Shown: positions 7,683-14,816 of the stretch, in pieces | Numbering within the stretch: position 1 is the stretch's first letter | How the letters are laid out: each line of letters opens with the position of its first letter | DNA from: JAEUMG01 sp046349315 | Lineage (GTDB): Bacteria > Pseudomonadota > Alphaproteobacteria > Rhizobiales > Aestuariivirgaceae | DNA: 64,000 nt | Assembly: GCA_046349315.1 (NCBI GenBank) | Contig: JAXMCQ010000026.1 | Coordinates: 1 to 64,000, forward strand | Direction of reading: 5' to 3' | Notes under the pieces: generated by a model | The model's input: the letters and a program-made list of their open reading frames with translations, nothing else | Database searches by the model: none | Told to the model about the DNA's origin: nothing | Translations under genes and position numbers: made by a program

Positions 7683-8186
7683 ATGCCTGCCACCCGCGAT
7701 GAGCTTATGGCGCGCCTCGACGCCTTGGAACTAGCCACCAGGACGGTCGATCACGCGCCCGTCTTCACGGTCGAGGAAGCCCGCGCATTGCGCGGCGAAA
7801 TCCCCGGCGGGCATTGCAAGAACCTGTTTCTGAAAGATGACAAGAGCGCGATCTATCTGATCGTCTGCCTCGAGGATGCGAAGGTCGATCTAAAGGCGGC
7901 TCCGTCCCGTATCGGGTCCAGACGCCTGACTTTCGGAAAGCCGGAATTGCTGATGGAAATTCTGGGCGTAGAGCCGGGCTCGGTCACGCCTTTCGGCCTC
8001 ATCAACGACACTGCCGGGCGCGCCACGGTCATCCTCGACAGGGCCATGATGGAGCACGAATGGCTCAATTATCACCCCTTGCGCAATGATGCGACGACCA
8101 CCATTCGGGCCGCCGATCTTCTGGCGTTCATCCGCGCCACCGGCCATGAGCCGCGGATCCTGAGCGTGAGCGAGCCGATGTTGTAA
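7683..8186 (+). CDS. prolyl-tRNA editing protein, YbaK/ProX family
   Basis: Free-standing trans-editing domain of 167 residues. YbaK/ProX-type proteins hydrolyse mischarged Ala-tRNA(Pro) or Cys-tRNA(Pro) in the cytoplasm. The invariant lysine lies in GGHCKNLFLKDDK (about residues 43-55) and the glycine-rich patch GVEPGSVTPFGLIND is near 93-107, both signatures of the family. I set the start at ATG 7683 because the longer frame would read through the antisense of the tRNA-Gly gene. Spacing of 55 bp to the next gene allows co-transcription with the thioredoxin-like gene. Confidence 0.9.
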   Translation: MPATRDELMARLDALELATRTVDHAPVFTVEEARALRGEIPGGHCKNLFLKDDKSAIYLIVCLEDAKVDLKAAPSRIGSRRLTFGKPELLMEILGVEPGSVTPFGLINDTAGRATVILDRAMMEHEWLNYHPLRNDATTTIRAADLLAFIRATGHEPRILSVSEPML

Positions 8187-8241
8187 ACCGGCCGCCAATC
8201 AGCCATTTAAGAGACAAACAAGGCGCAGCAAGGCGATAGAC

Positions 8242-9177
8242 ATGGAAAATATGATCATCGGCGGTGGTGGCCGCGGCAATGGCGCGGGAGCGCCTGGGCC
8301 GGCCCAGGACCTGATCAAGGATAGCGATACCAAGCGCTTCATGGCCGATGTCATCGAGGCCTCGCGCAGCGTGCCGGTATTGGTCGATTTCTGGGCGCCT
8401 TGGTGCGGCCCGTGCAAGCAACTAACCCCGCTTCTGGAGAAGGTGGTCAAGCAGGCCAACGGCAAGGTCAGGCTGGTCAAGATAAACGTCGATGAAAATC
8501 AGCAGCTCGCCGCGCAGATGCGCATCCAGTCGATCCCGGCGGTTTTTGCCTTTGTCGATGGCCAGCCGGTCGATGGCTTCATGGGCGCCTTGCCCGAAAG
8601 CAATATCAAGCAATTCATTGACCGATTGGGCTCGCAGGGCAGTCTCGCCGAACAGATCGAATCCGCACTTGCCGCCGGCCGCGAAGCGCTGGCTGAGAAG
8701 AATTTTGCTGAGGCGGCGGAGATTTTCGGCCAGGTGCTCCAGGCCGATCGCGAGAATGTTGGGGCGCTGGCCGGCATGGCGCGCTGCCAGCTCGAGGCCA
8801 AGGATCTTGAAAAGGCGAAAGCCACGCTCGCTCTTGTACCGCCCGCCAAGGCCAATGATCCCGAAATCCTGAGCGTCAAGGCGGCACTCGAACTCGCTCT
8901 CAACCCGGTTGATACAAGCGAGATCGGCAAGCTCACCGCCGCTGTCGAGGCCAATCCTCTCGATCATCAGGCCCGCTTCGATCTCGCCATCGCGCTCAAT
9001 GCCGCTGGCCGCCGCGAAGAAGCCTTGGACGCGCTCCTCGCCATCATGCGCAAGGATCGGCAATGGAATGACGATGGCGCGCGCAAGCAGCTCGTCAAAT
9101 TCTTCGAGGCCTGGGGTCCGAAGGACGAATTCACGCTCCTTGGCCGCCGGCGCCTCTCATCGCTTCTCTTCTCATAG
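8242..9177 (+). CDS. thioredoxin-TPR protein (YbbN/CnoX-like co-chaperone)
   Basis: Two-part protein of 311 residues. A Gly-rich N-terminal tail (about 1-22) precedes a thioredoxin fold with a complete WCGPC redox centre (Cys 55 and Cys 58) and the cis-Pro region SIPAVFAF. From about residue 130 there are Ala-rich tetratricopeptide-like helical repeats. This is the YbbN/CnoX layout, which holds oxidised proteins and hands them to chaperones; the intact CxxC, unlike SxxC in E. coli CnoX, implies real thiol-disulfide activity. It lies 6 bp ahead of the Lon-N gene and so heads a small operon. Confidence 0.9.
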   Translation: MENMIIGGGGRGNGAGAPGPAQDLIKDSDTKRFMADVIEASRSVPVLVDFWAPWCGPCKQLTPLLEKVVKQANGKVRLVKINVDENQQLAAQMRIQSIPAVFAFVDGQPVDGFMGALPESNIKQFIDRLGSQGSLAEQIESALAAGREALAEKNFAEAAEIFGQVLQADRENVGALAGMARCQLEAKDLEKAKATLALVPPAKANDPEILSVKAALELALNPVDTSEIGKLTAAVEANPLDHQARFDLAIALNAAGRREEALDALLAIMRKDRQWNDDGARKQLVKFFEAWGPKDEFTLLGRRRLSSLLFS

Positions 9178-9183
9178 GCGCTC

Positions 9184-9855
9184 ATGAGCCGGAACGAACG
9201 CTATCGCACCATCGCGGATCTGCCGCGCAAGCTCCCGGTCTTTCCCTTGCCGGGCGCCTTGGTCCTGCCGCGCGCCGATCTGCCGCTCAATATTTTTGAG
9301 CCGCGTTACTTGGCGATGGTCGATGATGCATTGTCGGGAGATCGCCTGATCGGCATGATCCAGCCCGCCGACGAAGATGCCGATCTCGCCGGCACCCCCG
9401 AACTGCGCCGCATCGGTTGTGTCGGGCGCATTACCGCCTATGCCGAAATGCCGGACGACCGCATGCTGATCACGCTGACCGGGGTTTGTCGTTTTGCGAT
9501 CAAGCGCGAACTTGACAGCGTCAAGCCCTACCGCCAAGTCGCGCCGGATTTTTCAGACTTCGCCGATGACCTCGATCCAGGCCATGGCCAGGGATTGGTC
9601 GATCGCGACAACCTGCTCAAAGTGTTCCGCGAATATCTCACCGCCAATGATCTGAGTGCCGACTGGGACCAGGTAGCGGCCGCCTCCAATGAATCGCTCG
9701 TCAACACGCTCTCGCTCCTCGCACCCTATCCGCCGCGCGACAAGCAGGCATTGCTCGAAGCCTTCGATCTCCAGACTCGCGCCGAGGTCTTGATCGCGCT
9801 CACCGAAATCGCCCTCGCCAAGTCCGATTCGAGTGCGCTAAGCCGCTTGCAGTGA
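9184..9855 (+). CDS. Lon N-terminal (LON substrate-binding) domain protein
   Basis: Stand-alone LON domain of 223 residues without the ATPase and protease parts. The N-terminal signature LPVFPLPGALVLPRADLPL is followed by IFEPRYLAMVDDAL and GRI/GVCRF segments as in the PUA-like LON fold. Such proteins are common in alphaproteobacteria, and their function (possibly substrate recognition) is not established. It starts 6 bp after the thioredoxin-TPR gene and its stop overlaps the next start, so it is part of the same operon. Confidence 0.88.
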   Translation: MSRNERYRTIADLPRKLPVFPLPGALVLPRADLPLNIFEPRYLAMVDDALSGDRLIGMIQPADEDADLAGTPELRRIGCVGRITAYAEMPDDRMLITLTGVCRFAIKRELDSVKPYRQVAPDFSDFADDLDPGHGQGLVDRDNLLKVFREYLTANDLSADWDQVAAASNESLVNTLSLLAPYPPRDKQALLEAFDLQTRAEVLIALTEIALAKSDSSALSRLQ

Positions 9856-10052
9856 CGATCATGAATGCTGGCCGCGGCGTCGATCCGAAACTGCTCGAAC
9901 TCCTCGTCTGTCCGCTGACCAAAACGCGCCTCGAATATCATCGCGAGCGCCAGGAACTCGTCTCGCGCGCCGCCCGGCTCGCCTATCCGATACGCGACGG
10001 CATTCCGATCATGCTCACCGACGAGGCGCGCGAACTCGGCGAAAATGAGTGA
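9852..10052 (+). CDS. Trm112 family zinc-ribbon-like protein
   Basis: Small protein of 66 residues (63 if ATG 9861 is used). It has the Trm112 core: DPKLLELLVCPLTK, a middle hydrophobic strand and the C-terminal AYPIRDGIPIML. Only one of the zinc-ligand cysteines of the eukaryotic form is left, as is usual for bacterial members. Trm112-type proteins activate methyltransferases; the bacterial partner is not known. A GTG start at 9852 overlaps the previous stop by 4 bases, and it overlaps the following gene by 8 bases, so translation is tightly coupled. Confidence 0.88.
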   Translation: MTIMNAGRGVDPKLLELLVCPLTKTRLEYHRERQELVSRAARLAYPIRDGIPIMLTDEARELGENE

Positions 10053-10401
10053 GGCGTGGCCGGAAGAATTGCGACTTGCCGAAAATGGCGCGCGCCTGGT
10101 GCTGCGCTTCGACAACGACGAATCCCATTCTCTCTCAGCTGAACTCCTCCGCGTCGAAAGCCCCAGCGCCGAGGTGAAGGGCCACGCGCCCGACCAAGCC
10201 GTGACGGTCGCCGGCAAACGCCATGTCAAGATCTTGCGGCTCCTTCCCGTCGGCAATTACGCGGTACGCATCGTCTTTGATGACGGTCATGATACAGGGC
10301 TTTACACATGGACCTATTTGCTGAAACTCGGGCGCGAGCAGGATCAAATCTGGGGCGCCTATCTTGACGCGCTGAAGGCGAAAGGCTTGGCGCGCGGCTA
10401 G
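10045..10401 (+). CDS. DUF971 (gamma-butyrobetaine hydroxylase-like N-terminal domain) protein
   Basis: Single-domain protein of 118 residues corresponding to the N-terminal domain of gamma-butyrobetaine hydroxylases. The family core is visible as WPEELRL, LSAELLRVESPSAEVKGH, VAGKRHVKILRL, GNYAVRIVFDDGHDTGLYTW and a C-terminal helix. Bacterial DUF971 proteins are often linked to Fe-S cluster biology, but no function is proven for this one. Last gene of the thioredoxin-Lon-Trm112 operon. Its 3' end overlaps the end of the convergent flavin hydroxylase gene by 4 bases. Confidence 0.88.
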   Translation: MSEAWPEELRLAENGARLVLRFDNDESHSLSAELLRVESPSAEVKGHAPDQAVTVAGKRHVKILRLLPVGNYAVRIVFDDGHDTGLYTWTYLLKLGREQDQIWGAYLDALKAKGLARG

Positions 10402-11636
10402 ACCGGTTCGCCGCGCATGAGCTTCGGCAGATGCCCGGTGTCGCCCGCCGCCTCGCGCATGAAGAGATTTTTGAGCGGCGGCATGAGGTTCACAAGCTTG
10501 AGCCCGGTGTCGCGCAATTGTCTCAAGCCCGGAAGGTCGTTGGAAAAGAGCCGATTGAGCCCATCGGTCGCGAGCGCCGTGAGGTTGGTATCGAATCGAC
10601 GCCATTGGCTGTATTGCGTGAGTGTCGCGTCGGAACCGATATCGAGCCCAAGATAGCGCGCCCGCGCCACGGCTTCCGCAAGTGCGGCGGCATCGCGCAA
10701 ACCGAGATTGAGACCGAGCCCGGCGATGGGATGAACGACATGTGCGGCATCGCCCAAAAGCGCGAGGCGCGGGCCAATGAAACGCTCGGCAATGAAGAGC
10801 GACAAAGGATAGCCATGGCGTGGCCCGATGAGGGACACCGCACCGCGGTGATGTCCGAAGCGTGCCATGAGTTCGACTAGAAAATCCTGGTCTGACAAAG
10901 CCAGCAATTGCTGCGCCGTCGCGCTTGTCTCCGTCCAGACAAGGGACGAGCGGTTGCCCGGCAGCGGCAGGATCGCGAATGGCCCGGCCGGGCGGAAATG
11001 CTCCTCTGCACACCCCTCATGCGGCAGGTCATGCTCAACCGCGGTCACGATTCCGGTTTGGCCGTAGGCCCATCCGGTGGTTTTGATTCCGGCCGCCTCG
11101 CGCGCCGGTGAATTGCGGCCGTCTGCGGCGATCACCAGTTCTGCAAGGATCGTGCGATTGTCGTCGGTCTCAAGCCGGGCGGGCCCTTTCCCGAATCCAA
11201 AAGAGGCGATCTGCGTATTGGGAAGCAAGGTGATGCGCGGGCTCGCTTCGACCGCCTCGAAGAGGGTGGCGTAGAGATGCCGGTTCTCGACGATATAGGC
11301 GGAGGGCGCGCCTTGCGGCTCGGCATCGCCGAACTGCAGAAGCGTCGGGCGAACCGGATCACCCGCAGCGGTATCGGTCACCACGATTCGAGTGACCGGC
11401 TGTGCATTTGGTGCGATGGCCCCCCACACGCCCAGCGCCTCGAACATGCGCCGCGACGAAGCGGTAATGGCCGAGGCCCGCCCATCAAAGGCGCTATTGG
11501 CAAAACGCCGCGGGTCCTTGCCATCGATGAGCATCACGTGGGCCGGCCGCAAGGCCTGTTGTCCGGCCAGTGCCAGCGCCGCAGCAAGCCCGTTGAGGGC
11601 CGCGCCAATGATGGCGATCTCGATGCGCTCGGTCAT
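10398..11636 (-). CDS. UbiH/UbiF/VisC/COQ6 family FAD-dependent hydroxylase
   Basis: Flavin monooxygenase of 412 residues, probably hydroxylating the ubiquinone precursor ring using NAD(P)H and O2. The N-terminal FAD fold is IAIIGAALNGLAAALALAG, where the usual GxGxxG is degenerate (GAALNG). The second FAD motif GDAAHVVHPIAGLGLN is near residue 290, as in the ubiquinone hydroxylase family. Which ring position it attacks cannot be told. Monocistronic; divergent from the tesB gene and convergent with DUF971. Confidence 0.85.
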   Translation of the reverse strand: MTERIEIAIIGAALNGLAAALALAGQQALRPAHVMLIDGKDPRRFANSAFDGRASAITASSRRMFEALGVWGAIAPNAQPVTRIVVTDTAAGDPVRPTLLQFGDAEPQGAPSAYIVENRHLYATLFEAVEASPRITLLPNTQIASFGFGKGPARLETDDNRTILAELVIAADGRNSPAREAAGIKTTGWAYGQTGIVTAVEHDLPHEGCAEEHFRPAGPFAILPLPGNRSSLVWTETSATAQQLLALSDQDFLVELMARFGHHRGAVSLIGPRHGYPLSLFIAERFIGPRLALLGDAAHVVHPIAGLGLNLGLRDAAALAEAVARARYLGLDIGSDATLTQYSQWRRFDTNLTALATDGLNRLFSNDLPGLRQLRDTGLKLVNLMPPLKNLFMREAAGDTGHLPKLMRGEPV

Positions 11637-11714
11637 CGCGAGACCAGACGGGTTTCGTTTGTCGCCGTCAAGCGATAGAGAGTGGCTGCGTCAACAGGTT
11701 CTGAGGGGTCATCG

Positions 11715-12587
11715 GTGGCTGACGGTGTCGAAGCCTTGCTCGAAACGCTCGATCTGGAGCGGCTCGAACTCAATCTCTTTCGCGGCACCAGCCCGCAGGT
11801 CGGCTGGCAGCGCGTATTCGGCGGTCAGGTTATCGGCCAGGCCCTGGTTGCGGCAATTCGTACCGTCGATCCGACGCGCGTCGCGCATTCCTTGCATGGC
11901 TATTTCATGCGGCCGGGCGATCCCAATGTGCCGATCATTTATGAAGTCACCCGCGATCGCGACGGCGGCAGCTTCTCGACGAGGCGGGTGATCGCTATTC
12001 AGCATGGCGAGCCGATCTTCTCGATGTCGGCCTCTTTTCACCGGCCCGAGCCGGGGCTTGAGCATCAGATTGCCGCGCCTGCGGTCCCGGCCCCCGAGAC
12101 GCTCGCAAGCGAGCAGGACCTGCTGGCAGCAGGCTCAGCCGAAATGCCGGCTTCGCTCAAGCGCTATCTGGAGCGCGACCGGCCCATTGAATTGCGCCCG
12201 TGCGAGCCTGACCACTACCTCAACCCCAAGGCCGCCGCCGGCCAAACCAGCCAGAATGTGTGGATCCGTGCCCGCGGCCAGATGCCGGCCGATCGCCTCT
12301 TACACCAATGCGTATTGGCCTATGCGACCGACATGACTTTGCTCGACACGACGCTCGTTCCGCATGGGCGGCACATTTTCGATTCTCACATCATGGCTGC
12401 CAGTCTCGACCATGCGTTGTGGTTTCACCGCGATTTCGACATGGCTGACTGGCTGCTCTATGCCCAGGACACGCCGTCAGCTTCCGGCGCTTGCGGCTTC
12501 AATCGTGGCTTGATCTTCTCCCGCGAGGGGCGTCTGGTTGCTTCAACGGCACAAGAGGGCCTGATCCGCTTGCGCAAAGATCAATAG
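11715..12587 (+). CDS. tesB: acyl-CoA thioesterase II
   Basis: Double hot-dog thioesterase, about 290 residues, close to E. coli TesB (286). It cleaves medium and long acyl-CoAs to free acid and CoA in the cytoplasm. Family signatures: FRGTSPQVGWQRVFGGQVIGQ near the N-terminus, HSLHGYFMRPGD, DGGSFSTRRV, and a C-terminal half with ASLDHALWFHRDFD containing the catalytic Asp, and later GLIFSREGRLVAST. I choose GTG 11715 because GAGGGG lies 6 bases before it; GTG 11682 would add 11 residues without family similarity. Confidence 0.9.
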   Translation: MADGVEALLETLDLERLELNLFRGTSPQVGWQRVFGGQVIGQALVAAIRTVDPTRVAHSLHGYFMRPGDPNVPIIYEVTRDRDGGSFSTRRVIAIQHGEPIFSMSASFHRPEPGLEHQIAAPAVPAPETLASEQDLLAAGSAEMPASLKRYLERDRPIELRPCEPDHYLNPKAAAGQTSQNVWIRARGQMPADRLLHQCVLAYATDMTLLDTTLVPHGRHIFDSHIMAASLDHALWFHRDFDMADWLLYAQDTPSASGACGFNRGLIFSREGRLVASTAQEGLIRLRKDQ

Positions 12588-12697
12588 TTAGGCAGATTCA
12601 AAAATATGCCCAAAGATTAGGCAATTGCGCTCGCCTATGGCCCGTGCCGATTCCAGAAAGACAATATAAAACAATAATTTAACGAGTTTTGTGAATC

Positions 12698-12712
12698 TGG
12701 CACAGTTCTTGT
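12698..12712 (+). promoter_or_regulatory. sigma-54-like -24/-12 promoter of glnK-amtB
   Basis: TGGCAC-AGTTC-TTGT matches the sigma-54 consensus (TGGCAC, 5 bp, TTGC) except at the last base, and sits 41 bp before the glnK ATG. Nitrogen-limitation control of glnK-amtB by NtrC and sigma-54 is well known in proteobacteria. I could not see a clean pair of NtrC sites upstream. Confidence 0.6.
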
Positions 12713-12752
12713 GTTGCAGTGCGCCATTGCAATCTGCAAGGGGACTGCGTGG

Positions 12753-13091
12753 ATGAAATACATCATAGCTGTCATCAAGCCGCATAAGCTCGAGGAGGTG
12801 CGCGAGGCCCTCGGCGGCATTGGTGTCCAAGGCATTACTGTCACCGAGGTCAAGGGCCACGGTCGTCAGCGCGGCCATACCGAGTTCTACCGGGGGGCGG
12901 AATACACGGTGAGCTTCGTGCCGAAGATCAAGCTCGAGATCGCGGTTGATTCAGCCCTTGCCGATCGGGCCGTCGAGACGATCCAGGCCACCGCCCAGAC
13001 CGGGCAGATCGGCGACGGCAAGATCTTCATGCTGCCGCTCGAACTCGCCACCCGCATCCGCACCGGCGAGACCGGGCCGGGCGCGCTCTAA
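12753..13091 (+). CDS. glnK: PII nitrogen regulatory protein GlnK
   Basis: PII signal protein of 112 residues. It forms trimers that bind ATP/ADP and 2-oxoglutarate and plug the AmtB channel when nitrogen is plentiful. MKYIIAVIKPHKLEEV opens the protein, and the T-loop holds Tyr 51 (TEFYRGAEYTV), the uridylylation site. The C-terminal signature TGQIGDGKIF is complete. ATG 12753 is the family start; an upstream extension is non-conserved and would cover the promoter. Spacing of 27 bp to amtB shows the standard glnK-amtB operon. Confidence 0.97.
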   Translation: MKYIIAVIKPHKLEEVREALGGIGVQGITVTEVKGHGRQRGHTEFYRGAEYTVSFVPKIKLEIAVDSALADRAVETIQATAQTGQIGDGKIFMLPLELATRIRTGETGPGAL

Positions 13092-13118
13092 ATCCTTCCA
13101 AGACACAAGGTTGATGAC

Positions 13119-14654
13119 ATGACCGAATTCTCGAATTGGGGAAGACTACGCAGGCTCCTGTCCGTCGCAGGACTGGGCCTTGCCCTCACCGCAGCCCTCC
13201 CTATGGCGGCAAGCCATGCCGCCGCCAGCGTCAATAAGGGCGATACCACCTGGATGATCATTGCGACCGCGCTGGTCATCCTCATGACGATCCCGGGCCT
13301 GGCGCTCTTTTACGGCGGCATGGTGCGCTCAAAGAACGTTCTCTCCGTCCTGATGCAGGTATTCGTCTGCTTCAGCATGCTGACGATACTGTGGGTGATC
13401 TACGGCTATTCATTGGCCTTCACCAATGGTTCGGCCTTCATCGGCAGCTTCGACAAATTTTTCCTCCGAGGTGTCGACCTGTCGACCTTGGCGGCGACCT
13501 TCTCGAAGGAAGTCTACCTTCCTGAATATGTCTACGTCATCTTTCAGATGACCTTCGCGGCGATTACGCCGGCGCTGATCGTCGGAGCCTTTGCCGAGCG
13601 CATGAAATTTTCAGCTGTGCTTCTGTTTATCGCGCTGTGGTTCACCTTCGCCTATTTGCCGATCGCCCACATGGTCTGGTGGTGGGCAGGTCCCGATGCT
13701 TTCACGCTCAGCCCTGAAAATCTCGATGCGGTGAAGGCCGCTGTCGGCGAAGCCGCGGCAACCGACTTCCTCGCCAAGCTTGCGGCCGCGGCCGATGATG
13801 CGGCGAAGGCAACCGTCCTCGCTGATTATGCGAATGCCGTGAACGCTTCGAATGGCTGGCTCTTCAACAAGGGTGCCATCGACTTCGCAGGCGGCACCGT
13901 CGTTCATATCAATGCTGGTATTGCCGGCCTGGTTTGCGCGATCGTCGTCGGACCTCGGCTGGGTTACGGCAAGGAGCCCATGCCGCCGCACAATCTCGTT
14001 CTCACCATGGTGGGTGCGAGCCTGTTGTGGGTCGGCTGGTATGGCTTCAATGCCGGATCGAACCTCGAGTCGAACTCTCTGACGGCGCTGGTCTTCCTCA
14101 ACACCACCATCGCCACGGCTGCTGCGGCCTTGGCCTGGATGTTCGGCGAATGGGTGTTCCGCGGACATCCGAGCCTGCTCGGCGCAACCTCTGGCGCCGT
14201 TGCCGGTCTCGTCGCAATTACGCCGGCTTGCGGATGGGTAGGCCCTGGCGCCTCGATCCTGATCGGTATTGCCGCCGGCCTGATCTGTCTATGGGCCGTG
14301 GTCTGGCTCAAGGCCAAGCTCGGCTATGACGATGCCTTGGATTGCTTCGGCGTTCATTGCATCGGCGGCATCGTCGGCGCGCTGCTGACCGGTATCTTCG
14401 TCAATCCCGCCCTTGGCGGCGTCGGCGTGACGGACTACCTGGCCACCGATATTTCGGTGAAGACTGTCGAATACGTCTTCTCGACGCAATTTATGGCCCA
14501 GGTTTACGCCGTGCTTACCGCGCTCATTTGGTCGGGCGTCGTCGCTTTCATGGCGCTGATGATCTGCAAGGTCGTGACCGGCCTCAGGGTCAGCGAGCAG
14601 GACGAACGCGAGGGCCTCGACATCTCCGAGCACGGAGAGCGCGCCTACAACTGA
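13119..14654 (+). CDS. amtB: ammonium transporter
   Basis: Inner-membrane Amt/Rh channel of 511 residues. An N-terminal signal-peptide-like segment (about 1-36, ending SHAAA) is followed by eleven hydrophobic helices. The pore twin histidines are in VVHINAGIAG and FGVHCIGGIVG, and GLALFYGGMVRSKN marks the start of helix 1. An unusually long Ala/Asp-rich loop (about residues 195-240) follows the MVWWWAGPDAF helix; inserts at this place are seen in other alphaproteobacterial Amt proteins. Co-transcribed with glnK and closed by a strong terminator. Confidence 0.97.
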   Translation: MTEFSNWGRLRRLLSVAGLGLALTAALPMAASHAAASVNKGDTTWMIIATALVILMTIPGLALFYGGMVRSKNVLSVLMQVFVCFSMLTILWVIYGYSLAFTNGSAFIGSFDKFFLRGVDLSTLAATFSKEVYLPEYVYVIFQMTFAAITPALIVGAFAERMKFSAVLLFIALWFTFAYLPIAHMVWWWAGPDAFTLSPENLDAVKAAVGEAAATDFLAKLAAAADDAAKATVLADYANAVNASNGWLFNKGAIDFAGGTVVHINAGIAGLVCAIVVGPRLGYGKEPMPPHNLVLTMVGASLLWVGWYGFNAGSNLESNSLTALVFLNTTIATAAAALAWMFGEWVFRGHPSLLGATSGAVAGLVAITPACGWVGPGASILIGIAAGLICLWAVVWLKAKLGYDDALDCFGVHCIGGIVGALLTGIFVNPALGGVGVTDYLATDISVKTVEYVFSTQFMAQVYAVLTALIWSGVVAFMALMICKVVTGLRVSEQDEREGLDISEHGERAYN

Positions 14655-14677
14655 TACCAAGTACTTCCGCAATCTCC

Positions 14678-14706
14678 AGGCGCGCCTCCGGGCGCGCCTT
14701 TTTTGT
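14678..14706 (+). terminator. Rho-independent terminator of glnK-amtB
   Basis: An 8 bp stem AGGCGCGC / GCGCGCCT with loop CTCCGG is followed by TTTTTTGTT. It starts 24 bp after the amtB stop codon. Confidence 0.88.
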
Positions 14707-14816
14707 TGCAATCGCTGGCATTTAACCGGCCTTTAACCCTAACCCGCCAGACTGGCCTTAACCTTTTGTTAGTCCCTGAAACCACCTCGTCTCCGCCAGG
14801 CATGCGGGAGAGTTAG

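Noticed and set aside
12594..12640. Two TTAGGCA words upstream of glnK as a regulator site
   Set aside because: Spacing and arms are not symmetric, and there is no match to NtrC sites; kept only as background.
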